64,000 nucleotides of DNA from Nocardia blacklockiae (GTDB taxonomy: Bacteria; Actinomycetota; Actinomycetes; Mycobacteriales; Mycobacteriaceae). Position 1 is the stretch's first letter. The number at the start of each line of letters is the position of its first letter. The stretch spans positions 186,001 through 250,000 of the forward strand of contig NZ_JADLRJ010000010.1 of the NCBI RefSeq assembly GCF_015477355.1, given 5' to 3'. Shown here piece after piece: positions 55,901 through 63,614 of this stretch. The notes beneath the pieces were generated by a model. The model saw nothing but the letters and a program-made list of their open reading frames with translations, did no database searches and was not told the DNA's origin. A program made the translations under genes and the position numbers.

Positions 55901-58900
55901 GGCCGCCGCCGTGCTCGACCACCCGGCGCGCTCACTCGGAGCGCTGATCGTCGTCGACGCCGAGCTCACCGACGACGCGCTGGTCGTCGCGGATGCCGAG
56001 TTAGCCGACGACGCGCTGGTCGTCGCGGATGCCGAGTTAGCCAACGACGCGCTGGTCGTCGCGGACGCCGAGCTCGCCAACGACGCGCTGGTCGTCGCTG
56101 ATGCCGAGTTAGCCGACGACGCGCTGGTCGTCGCCGATGCTGAGCTCACCGACGACGCGCTGCGGGCCTGGCTCGGCGCGCGGCTGCCCGGATACATGGT
56201 GCCCCGGCGCTTCGTTCGCGGGACGGAACTACCGATCACCCGCAACGGCAAGGTGGACCGCGCGGCGGTCCACGCTGCTCTCGTCGCGGTGCCGGACCGG
56301 CGCGGGACCGGCACCGGTGCGCCGCGGAACGAGATGGAGCGGACCGTCGCGGCCGCGTGGGCGGAGGTGCTCGAGGTCGCCGAGATCCGGCGCGACGACG
56401 ACTTCTTCGCGCTCGGCGGCGACAGCCTGCTCGCCACCCGCTTGGTCCGGCGGCTGCACGCCGACGGGGTGGCGGGCGCCGCACTGGCGCACCTGTTCGC
56501 CACCCCGACTCTCGCTGGGTTCGCCGCCACCCTCACTCGCGGCACGGCGAACCGGCTCCCGGAGATCGTCGCCGATACCGGGCACCGGCATGATCCGTTC
56601 CCGCTCACCGACATTCAGGTCGCCTACTGGCTCGGCCGCTCCGGCGAGTTCGATCTCGGCGGGATCGGTGCCCACCTCTACCTCGAATACGACTGGGCCG
56701 ACGTCGATCCGGCTCGGCTCACGGCCGCTTGGAACCGGGTGGTCGACCGGCATCCGATGCTGCGTGCGGTGATCGAGCCGGACGGCACCCAGCGGGTGCT
56801 GGAATCGGTTCCCGCCTACCGGATTCCGGTGTCCGACGGTGAGGTCGCCGCCGTCCGGGAGGCGGTCGCCCGCGACCTCCGTGACGCGGGGAGCTGGCCG
56901 CTCTTCGACATTCGGGTGGTCCGGGACGGAGAGAACGTCACCGTCTGCGCCGCGTTCGACACGTTGATCGCCGACGGGCTGAGCGTCCTTGTGCTGCTGT
57001 CGGAGTGGACGCGGTTCTACACTGATCCGTCCTTCGAGCCCGCCCCCTTGGCACTCGAGTTCCGAGACTATGTGCTCGGGTGTGCTCCGTCGGAGTCGGA
57101 AGTGGCTGCGGCGCTGGCGTATTGGTGGGAACGGTTGCCGGAGTTGCCGCCGGGTCCGCAGTTGCCGTTGCGGGTGTTGCCTTCGATGGTCGAGCGTCCT
57201 CGGTTCACTCGGCGGGAGGTGCGGCTCGATCGGGAGCTGTGGGCGGGGATCGTGGGGCGTGCGCGGACCTTGGGCGTGACGCCGAGTGTGGCGCTGTTGG
57301 CTTGCTACACATGGGTTCTCGGGCAATGGAGCGCCCAACGCGAGTTGTCGGTGACGCTGACCCGCTTCGATCGCCGGGATGTGCATCCGGACGTCATGCG
57401 GGTGGTGGGTGATTTCAGTTCGCTGCTGCTGGTGGCGGATCGCCCCGGCCCGGGGGAGACCTGGGCGGGCCGCGTCCGGCGGTTGCAGCACCAGCTGTGG
57501 AGCGACCTCGACCACCAGCAGGTGTCGGCGGTGCGGGTGCTGCGCGAGCTGGGGCGGGAGAGCGAACTCGCCGCCGAGCCGGTGCCGGTGGTGTTCACCT
57601 CGATGCTGGGTGTGGATGACGAGCTGGTGGGGTCGGTGCGGTGGCCGGATTTCACGCGGACGCAGACGCCGCAGGTGTGGCTGGATCACCAGGTGATCGA
57701 GCTGCCCGAGGGATTGGTGCTGAGCTGGGACTCGGTAGACGAGCTGTTCCCCGAGGGCTTGGTCGGGGACATGTTCGATGCTTACCACCAGCTACTGCGC
57801 GGGTTGGGGGCACTCGACTGGGAGCAGCCGCTGAATACTGTGCTGCCCGAACGGCAGCGGAAGATTCGCGAGCGCGTCAACGACACCGGGCTGACGGCCC
57901 TACCCGAGCGACAGGGGGCAATTCGGCACAGCGTCAACGACACTCGGCTGGCGGCGCTGCCCGCTCGGGAGAGAGCGCTCGGCGATCGCGTGAGCGACGC
58001 CCGGCTGGCGGGGTTGCCCGATCCGCAGCGCGACCGTGTAAACGACACCGGGCTAGCGGCCCTGCCCGAGCGGCATGGGGCAATTCCCGACTGCGTCAAC
58101 GATATTCGGCCGATCGCCGCCCTGCCGACGGATCGGTTGCTGCACACGGCGATGTTCGAGGTCGCCGCCGCTGACCCGGACCGCATCGCGCTCGTCGATG
58201 GGGAGGCCAGCGTCTCCTTCGGTGAACTCGCCGATGAGAGCCGACGGATCGCGGCGCTGCTCGCGGACCGGGGTGTGCGGCCGGGCGACGCGGTCGCGGT
58301 GTGCGCGACCAGGGGTGCGGCGCAGGTGGCGGCCTTGTATGGGGTGCTTGCGGCCGGGGCGGCGTATGTGCCGGTGGCCGTTGACCAACCGGTGCAGCGG
58401 CGGGCTGCGATCTTGGCGCAGGCCGATGTGGCGGTTGTGCTGACCGATGACGTCGGACGCTTCACCGCACGGGCGTCTCGTGTCGACATGGAAAACGTCT
58501 CAGGCACAGGCGGTCTGGCTGCCGTGTCGGCGGGCGAGGGTGTGATGGCTGATCAGGGTGACAGTCCGACACCGGTTCCCGTCGCGGCGGGTCGGCCTCC
58601 GGCGTGTGCTGTGCCAATTGTCGATATCGCGGACGCGGACGGCCACGCCCCGGCGTCGCTCCACCCGGGAACCGGCAGTGACCTCGCCTACGTCATCTTC
58701 ACTTCCGGCTCCACCGGTACCCCGAAGGGCGTGGAGATCGAGCACCGCCAGGCGGTGAACACCCTCGACGACTTGCGGGACCGGTACGAACTCGACGCGG
58801 GGGATCGGGTATTGGCCTTGGCGGCAGTCGATTTCGATCTGTCGGTGTTCGATTTGTTCGGGGTGCTCGGTGCCGGCGGCCGGGCTGTGCTCGTGGCCGA

Positions 58901-61900
58901 CGAGGATCGGCGTGATCCGGACCGGTGGCTGGCGCTGGTGCGTGAGCACGGTGTCACCGTGTGGAACACGGTGCCCGCGATGTTGGAGATGCTGCTGACC
59001 GTCGCCGAGTCCGGGGCGGGACTCGCGCCGTCGTTGCGGCTGGCATTGGTGTCCGGGGACTGGGTGGGGCTCGATCTGCCCGGCCGCCTCGCGGCCCTGT
59101 CCCGGTGTCGGCTGGTGGCGCTGGGTGGCGCTACGGAGGCGGCGATCTGGTCGAACTACTTCGAGGTCGACTCGGTCGATCCGGGGTGGGCGTCGATTCC
59201 GTACGGGCGGCCGTTGCGAGGCCAGCGGTTTCGGGTGGTCGACGAGAACGGTGACGACCGGCCGGACTGGGTGCCGGGGGAGTTGCTGATCGGCGGTGCG
59301 GGTGTGGCTCGCGGCTATCGGGGGCGCGCCGATTTGACCGCTGCGGCGTTCTTCGAGGCCGACGGGGTGCGGTGGTATCGCACCGGTGATCTGGGGCGGT
59401 ATCGGTCGGACGGGGTGCTGGAGTTTCTGGGCCGGGCGGATCGTCAGGTGAAGATTCGCGGGCATCGGGTGGAGCTCGGCGAGATCGAGCACGCGATCTC
59501 CGCTCATCCGGAGGTGCGGCGGGCGTTCGCGTTGGCGGTCGGGGAGCGTGCGAGTGCGCGGCTGGTCGCGTTCGTCGAACAGGTTGTGCCGCACGGACTT
59601 TCGAAGTTTCTTGCCGAGCGGCTACCGGCCGCTTGGCTGCCGGAGTTGATCGCGCTGCCGGATCCGCCGCTAACGGGCAACGGCAAGATCGACCACGCCG
59701 CACTCGTCCAACACGCCGCACTCATTGAGCGGGCCGAAACACACTCGAGCGCAATGGGTTCCGTGGCAAACGAGTGGCCTCGCCCCGGGCTCGAGACCCG
59801 GATCGGGCAGATCTGGAGCGATGTGCTCGGCGGCGGCCTCCCGCACCGCACCGCCAACTTCTTCGGTGCGGGCGGGGATTCGCTGTCGGCCACTCGGCTC
59901 GTCGGCCGGCTCGCCCGCGAACTCGGCCTCACCGTACGGCTGCGCGACTTCTTCCTCGACCCGACCATCGCCGCACTCGCCCGCGCCGCTGCCGTCGGAT
60001 CGCAGCCGACGACCGCCCGCGCGCTCACCACGGACCCGGCGCACCGTTTCGACCCGTTCCCGCTCGCCACGGACCCGGCGCACCGTTTCGACCCGTTCCC
60101 GCTCGCCATGGACCCGGCGCACCGTTTCGACCCGTTCCCGCTCACCACGGACCCGGCGCACCGCTTCGACCCGTTCCCGCTGACCGACATTCAGGTCGCG
60201 TACTGGCTGGGCCGGTCGGCCGACTTCGACCTCGGCGGCATCGGCGCGCAGCTGTACTTCGAGTACGACTGGCCCGGCCTCGACCCGGAACGTCTGGCGC
60301 AGGCCTGGATTCGGGTCGTCCGTCGCCATCCCGTGCTGCGAGCGGTGATCGACGCCGACGGCAGCCAGCGGATACTGCACGACATTCCGGACCACCGCAT
60401 CCCGGTCATCACCGCCGCGGGCGACTTCGACATGATCGCGGAGAGGCTGCGCGACGAGATGACCGGCGGCGCCCTCGACGCCGCCACGGGACCGCTCTTC
60501 GACATCCGGGTGCTGCGTGACGGCGACCGGGCACGGGTCTGCGTCGTCTTCGACAGTCTGATCGTCGACGGACTCAGCGCACTCGTGCTCCTCGCCGACT
60601 GGACCCGCTGGTACACCGATCCGTCCTTCGAACCCGCCCCCTTGGCACTCGAGTTCCGAGACTATGTGCTCGGGTGTGCGCCGTCGGAGGCGGAAGTGGC
60701 TGCGGCGCTGGCGTATTGGCGGGAGCGGTTGCCGGAGTTGCCGCCGGGTCCGCAGTTGCCGTTGCGGGTGTTGCCTTCGATGGTCGAGCGCCCGCGATTC
60801 ACGCGCCGGGAGATACGACTCGACCGAGAGGTCTGGGCGGGAATCGTCACGCGTGCGAGAACTCTCGGGGTGACGCCGAGTGTGGTGCTGTTGGCTTGCT
60901 ACACATGGGTTCTCGGGCAGTGGAGCGCCCAACGCGAATTGTCGGTGACGCTGACCCGCTTCGACCGCCGGGACGTGCATCCCGACATCATGCGCGTGGT
61001 AGGCGATTTCAGCTCCCTGCTCCTGGTCTCCGACCGCCCCACCCCAGGCGAGAGCTGGGCACAGCGAGCACGGCGCTTGCAGGAACAGCTATGGAGCGAT
61101 CTCGACCACCAACAGGTGTCCGCGATTCGCGTGCTGCGCGAACTCGCCCGCGAGAGTGCGACACCCATCGAGCCGGTGCCGGTGGTGTTCACGTCGATGC
61201 TCGGTGTGGACGACGAGCTGGTGGGGTCGGTGCGGTGGCCGGATTTCACGCGGACGCAGACGCCGCAGGTGTGGCTGGATCACCAGGTGATCGAGCTACC
61301 CGAGGGGTTGGTGCTGAGCTGGGACTCGGTAGACGAGCTGTTCCCCGAGGGCTTGGTCGGGGACATGTTCGCTGCCTACCACCAGCTACTGCGCGGGTTG
61401 GCAGCACTCGACTGGGAGCAGCCACTGAATACAGCGCTGCCAGAACGGCAACGGGCGATTCGTGACCGCGTCAACGACACCGGGATGGCGGGGCTGCCCG
61501 AACGGCAACGGGCGATTCGTGACTGCCTCAACGACACCGGGATGGCGCCGCCCGAGCGGGAGCGAGCGATCAGCGATCGTGTCAGCGACACCCGTCTGAT
61601 GGGGCTGTCCGAGCAGCAGGGGGCGGTTCGCGATTGTGTCAATGACACCGGGCTGGCGGCGCTGCCCGAGCGGCAGGGGGCAATTCGCGACTGCGTCAAC
61701 GGCATTCGGCCGCCCGCCGCCCTCCCGACGGGTCGGCTGCTGCATACGGGGATGTTCGAGATCGCCGCCGTCGATCCCGACCGCCCGGCGCTTCTCGACG
61801 GCGGCGTGACGCTATCGTTCGGCGACCTCGCCTCGCACAGCTGCCGTATCGCGGCATTGCTGGCCGAGCGCGGCGTCCGGCCCGGCGATGCGGTCGCGGT

Positions 61901-63614
61901 CTGCGCTGCCAGGGGCGTGGCGCAGGTGGCGGCCCTGTACGGCGTGCTCGCCGCAGGGGCGGCGTACGTGCCGATCGCTGTCGACCAGCCGGTGCAGCGG
62001 CGGGCTGCGATCTTGGCGCAGGCCGGTGTGGCGGTTGTGCTGACCGATGACGTCGGACGCTTCACCGCACCGGCGTCCCGTGCCGACGTGGAAAACACCT
62101 CAGGCACAAGCGATCTGGCCGCCCTGTCGGCAGGCGAGGGCGCGATGGCCGATCGGGGTGGCAGTCCGACACCGGTCCCCGCTGCGGCGGGTCGGTCTCG
62201 AACGTGCGTTGTGCCGATTGTCGATATCGCGGAGGCGGACGGCCACGACCCGGCGTCACTCCACCCGGGAACCGGCAGCGACCTCGCCTACGTCATCTTC
62301 ACCTCCGGCTCCACCGGCACCCCGAAGGGCGTGGAGATCGAGCACCGCCAGGCCGTCAACACCCTCGCCGACCTCGAGGACCGCTACGGCCTCGGCCCGC
62401 ACGACTGTGTGATCGCTGTTGCCGCAGTCGATTTCGACCTGTCGGTGTTCGACCTGTTCGGGGTCCTCGGTGCCGGTGGACGGGCGGTGCTCGTGGCCGA
62501 TGAGGACCGCCGCGACCCCGAGCGATGGCTGGCGCTGGTGCGCGAGCACGGCGTAACCGTGTGGAACACGGTGCCCGCCATGATGGATATGCTGCTCACC
62601 GTCGCCGAGACGAGCGAGGTGGCACTGCCGTCGCTGCGTCTCGCGTTGCTGTCCGGCGACTGGGTGGGCCTCGACCTGCCCGGCCGCCTCGCGGCCCGGG
62701 CACCGCACTGCCGATTCGTCGCGCTGGGCGGTGCCACGGAGGCGGCGATCTGGTCGAACTATTTCGAGGTCGACTCCGTCGATCCGGCCTGGACCTCGAT
62801 TCCGTACGGGCGGCCGTTGCGCAATCAGCGCTTCCGGGTGGTCGACGAGAACGGTGACGACCGGCCGGACTGGGTGCCGGGGGAGTTGCTGATCGGCGGC
62901 GCGGGCGTCGCCCGCGGTTATCGGGGCCGGGCCGATCTCACGGCTGCGGCGTTCTTCGACGCCGACGGGATGCGGTGGTATCGCACCGGTGACCTGGCGC
63001 GCTACCGGCCCGACGGGGTCCTGGAATTCCTCGGCCGCGCCGACCGCCAGGTCAAGATCCGCGGCCACCGGATCGAACTCGGCGAGATCGAGCAGGCGAT
63101 CACCACCCACCCACAGGTGCGGCGAGCCTTCGCCCTCGCGGTGGGCGAACGCACCGCCACGCGGCTGGTCGCGTTCGTCGAACCCGTTGTGCCGCGCGGT
63201 CTTTCGAAGTTCCTCGCCGAACGGCTACCGGCCGCTTGGCTACCGGAGCTGATCGCGCTGCCCGATCCGCCGCTGACCGGCAACGGCAAGATCGACCACG
63301 CCGCACTCGTCCGCCGAGCCGGAACAGCCTCCAGCACAACGGCTTCCGCAATCGGCGAACCGCCCCGCCCCGGGCTGGAGACCGGGATCGCCGACATCTG
63401 GACCGACATCCTCGGCGCCCCGCCGCCGGATCGGCACGCGAGCTTCCTCGCCGCGGGCGGCGACTCCCTCTCCGCCACTCGGCTCGTCGGCCGGCTGGCC
63501 CGCGAACTCGGCCTCCCGGTGACCCTCCGCGACTTCTTTCTCGACCCGACCGTCGCCGGACTCGGCGGCAACCACCCGCACAACGCGCTCGACCTCGAAG
63601 AAGGTGCTCTGTGA
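52944..63614 (+). CDS. NRPS: ArCP-Cy-A-PCP-Cy-A-PCP-Cy-A-PCP
   Basis: A protein of 3,556 residues. ArCP 20-90 (ELGLDSV, Ser ~50); Cy1 130-560 (DMIAGDALS); A1 575-1100; PCP1 1130-1197 (GGDSL); Cy2 1218-1630 (DTLIADGLS); A2 1730-2250; PCP2 2277-2353; Cy3 2413-2828 (DSLIVDGLS); A3 2932-3450; PCP3 3474-3540. Each Cy has the DxxxxDxxS motif for condensation and heterocyclisation. Read against PheA, A2 and A3 give DLFNLSLIWK, close to the cysteine code of pyochelin/yersiniabactin enzymes; A1 gives DLYSMGLIHK, unassigned (Thr, Ser or a Cys analogue). Expected chain: salicyl, one ring from module 1, two thiazolines. No E, MT or TE domain is seen. Four repeat arrays expand its linkers. Start ATG 52944 with AAGGG; GTG 52941 is possible. 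GTGA overlap with the next gene. Confidence 0.93.
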   Translation: MQQRVDVLPIRSTAGSEESDGLRRAVAELTGLAAEELADDANLLELGLDSVTVMRISGLLRRAGARVEFRDLVREPTLRAWSELVRARQPAAPTVTESAGVDPTGTAASSRPSAPVSRAAPPVEPFPLAVMQHAFWIGRAGTHDLGGVAAHFYSEFDHDGGLDPERLEGAVRALLARHPMLRVTVDPTGMQRVAEHATAALVVHDLRALPEPERAARLAAVRDGCSHRVMDVAAGEVVDVQLSLLPGGRSRVHLDLDMIAGDALSLRNLLADLAVLYEHGPDALPALRYHYGRYLADRATARAAAREQARRWWQEQLPKLPAAPQLPLLTSEEASGGPRVGRRHHWLAPERAERLRERAQRAGLTTAGVLATVFAETLGAWSSADRFLLNLPVFDREPLHDDVDRLVGDFSSSVLLDVDLTDPMTVAERGGAITRRLREVLGYTAYTGVEVLRDLGRGGDRVYAPVVYTSALSLGELYAPEVRACLGEPVWTISQGPQVWLDAQVTEFDGGILLNWDARVSLFPPGLLDTMFEAYIRFVELLLDDEDAWHRPAPWPAAPHISVPAVPAPAVPLHRRFFDLAEAEPERTALLADDTAISYGELSERARRVAALLRERGIGRGDSVGITLPKGVEQIVAVLGVLAAGATYVPCGFDLPPARREQVYRTAGARLVLTDRETAGVEALAPEHARTVAPVERIAEIDAEDTMYVIFTSGSTGTPKGVEVPHRAVAATVDAVNTRFDIGAGDRTIALSALDFDLSAYDMFAFLAFGGSVVVVDEARRRDAVAWAELIRRWDVTVVSAVPALLDMLLTAAAGAGLGTALRVVMLGGDRVPVDLPDRLRALVPGCRFAGLGGMTEAAIHATVCEVGTVDPGWSSVPYGVPLPHAACRVVDGRGRDCPDWAPGELWVAGAGLAHGYRGDPERTAAKFVEHAGVRWYRTGDLVRYRPGGLVEFLGRTDHQVKIRGHRIELGEIEAVLAEHPRVTAAAAAVLDHPARSLGALIVVDAELTDDALVVADAELADDALVVADAELANDALVVADAELANDALVVADAELADDALVVADAELTDDALRAWLGARLPGYMVPRRFVRGTELPITRNGKVDRAAVHAALVAVPDRRGTGTGAPRNEMERTVAAAWAEVLEVAEIRRDDDFFALGGDSLLATRLVRRLHADGVAGAALAHLFATPTLAGFAATLTRGTANRLPEIVADTGHRHDPFPLTDIQVAYWLGRSGEFDLGGIGAHLYLEYDWADVDPARLTAAWNRVVDRHPMLRAVIEPDGTQRVLESVPAYRIPVSDGEVAAVREAVARDLRDAGSWPLFDIRVVRDGENVTVCAAFDTLIADGLSVLVLLSEWTRFYTDPSFEPAPLALEFRDYVLGCAPSESEVAAALAYWWERLPELPPGPQLPLRVLPSMVERPRFTRREVRLDRELWAGIVGRARTLGVTPSVALLACYTWVLGQWSAQRELSVTLTRFDRRDVHPDVMRVVGDFSSLLLVADRPGPGETWAGRVRRLQHQLWSDLDHQQVSAVRVLRELGRESELAAEPVPVVFTSMLGVDDELVGSVRWPDFTRTQTPQVWLDHQVIELPEGLVLSWDSVDELFPEGLVGDMFDAYHQLLRGLGALDWEQPLNTVLPERQRKIRERVNDTGLTALPERQGAIRHSVNDTRLAALPARERALGDRVSDARLAGLPDPQRDRVNDTGLAALPERHGAIPDCVNDIRPIAALPTDRLLHTAMFEVAAADPDRIALVDGEASVSFGELADESRRIAALLADRGVRPGDAVAVCATRGAAQVAALYGVLAAGAAYVPVAVDQPVQRRAAILAQADVAVVLTDDVGRFTARASRVDMENVSGTGGLAAVSAGEGVMADQGDSPTPVPVAAGRPPACAVPIVDIADADGHAPASLHPGTGSDLAYVIFTSGSTGTPKGVEIEHRQAVNTLDDLRDRYELDAGDRVLALAAVDFDLSVFDLFGVLGAGGRAVLVADEDRRDPDRWLALVREHGVTVWNTVPAMLEMLLTVAESGAGLAPSLRLALVSGDWVGLDLPGRLAALSRCRLVALGGATEAAIWSNYFEVDSVDPGWASIPYGRPLRGQRFRVVDENGDDRPDWVPGELLIGGAGVARGYRGRADLTAAAFFEADGVRWYRTGDLGRYRSDGVLEFLGRADRQVKIRGHRVELGEIEHAISAHPEVRRAFALAVGERASARLVAFVEQVVPHGLSKFLAERLPAAWLPELIALPDPPLTGNGKIDHAALVQHAALIERAETHSSAMGSVANEWPRPGLETRIGQIWSDVLGGGLPHRTANFFGAGGDSLSATRLVGRLARELGLTVRLRDFFLDPTIAALARAAAVGSQPTTARALTTDPAHRFDPFPLATDPAHRFDPFPLAMDPAHRFDPFPLTTDPAHRFDPFPLTDIQVAYWLGRSADFDLGGIGAQLYFEYDWPGLDPERLAQAWIRVVRRHPVLRAVIDADGSQRILHDIPDHRIPVITAAGDFDMIAERLRDEMTGGALDAATGPLFDIRVLRDGDRARVCVVFDSLIVDGLSALVLLADWTRWYTDPSFEPAPLALEFRDYVLGCAPSEAEVAAALAYWRERLPELPPGPQLPLRVLPSMVERPRFTRREIRLDREVWAGIVTRARTLGVTPSVVLLACYTWVLGQWSAQRELSVTLTRFDRRDVHPDIMRVVGDFSSLLLVSDRPTPGESWAQRARRLQEQLWSDLDHQQVSAIRVLRELARESATPIEPVPVVFTSMLGVDDELVGSVRWPDFTRTQTPQVWLDHQVIELPEGLVLSWDSVDELFPEGLVGDMFAAYHQLLRGLAALDWEQPLNTALPERQRAIRDRVNDTGMAGLPERQRAIRDCLNDTGMAPPERERAISDRVSDTRLMGLSEQQGAVRDCVNDTGLAALPERQGAIRDCVNGIRPPAALPTGRLLHTGMFEIAAVDPDRPALLDGGVTLSFGDLASHSCRIAALLAERGVRPGDAVAVCAARGVAQVAALYGVLAAGAAYVPIAVDQPVQRRAAILAQAGVAVVLTDDVGRFTAPASRADVENTSGTSDLAALSAGEGAMADRGGSPTPVPAAAGRSRTCVVPIVDIAEADGHDPASLHPGTGSDLAYVIFTSGSTGTPKGVEIEHRQAVNTLADLEDRYGLGPHDCVIAVAAVDFDLSVFDLFGVLGAGGRAVLVADEDRRDPERWLALVREHGVTVWNTVPAMMDMLLTVAETSEVALPSLRLALLSGDWVGLDLPGRLAARAPHCRFVALGGATEAAIWSNYFEVDSVDPAWTSIPYGRPLRNQRFRVVDENGDDRPDWVPGELLIGGAGVARGYRGRADLTAAAFFDADGMRWYRTGDLARYRPDGVLEFLGRADRQVKIRGHRIELGEIEQAITTHPQVRRAFALAVGERTATRLVAFVEPVVPRGLSKFLAERLPAAWLPELIALPDPPLTGNGKIDHAALVRRAGTASSTTASAIGEPPRPGLETGIADIWTDILGAPPPDRHASFLAAGGDSLSATRLVGRLARELGLPVTLRDFFLDPTVAGLGGNHPHNALDLEEGAL
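55948..56160 (+). repeat. 36-bp tandem repeat inside A domain 1 (6 copies)
   Basis: Five full 36-base units (55981-56160) and one leading unit of 33 bases encode VVADAELADDAL-type 12-residue repeats, with D/N and T/A variation (ELTDDAL, ELADDAL, ELANDAL). They sit in the C-terminal subdomain of A1, between GALIV and RAWLGARLPGYMVP, where family members have a single short acidic loop. Units differ by synonymous and non-synonymous changes, so the array is not a fresh duplication alone. All units keep frame. Confidence 0.92.
57843..58121 (+). repeat. ~57-bp tandem repeat in the Cy2-A2 linker (5 copies)
   Basis: Five units of 16-20 residues with the pattern LPERQxAIRxxVNDTxLAA. In ordinary Cy-A proteins one such segment (LPxxQRxxRxxVNxT) joins the Cy end to the A start. 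Here it is multiplied, adding ~75 residues. Units are diverged, one lacks three residues. Confidence 0.88.
60024..60179 (+). repeat. 39-bp tandem repeat at the start of Cy3 (4 copies)
   Basis: Four units of 39 bases encode L(T/A)(T/M)DPAHRFDPFP. The last copy leads into LTDIQVAYWLGR, the first motif of the Cy domain, whose normal preface is one DPFPLT. The four copies are almost identical in DNA, so this array is young. Confidence 0.93.
61437..61721 (+). repeat. ~57-bp tandem repeat in the Cy3-A3 linker (5 copies)
   Basis: Five units of 18-20 residues (LPERQRAIRDRVNDTGMAG and variants), at exactly the place of the Cy2-A2 array and related to it in sequence. Units one and two are almost identical; later ones resemble the last unit of the Cy2-A2 array. 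Confidence 0.88.

Noticed and set aside
52866-55922. Open frame of about 1,000 codons on the minus strand, opposite the NRPS
   Set aside because: It is the antisense shadow of a GC-rich gene: rich in His, Arg, Gln and Gly, no ribosome site, no family motifs, while the plus strand has complete Cy and A motifs.
55948-61721. Tandem repeats considered as CRISPR or intergenic repeats
   Set aside because: They are contiguous, without spacers, keep the reading frame and encode conserved residues of linkers; they belong to the NRPS.
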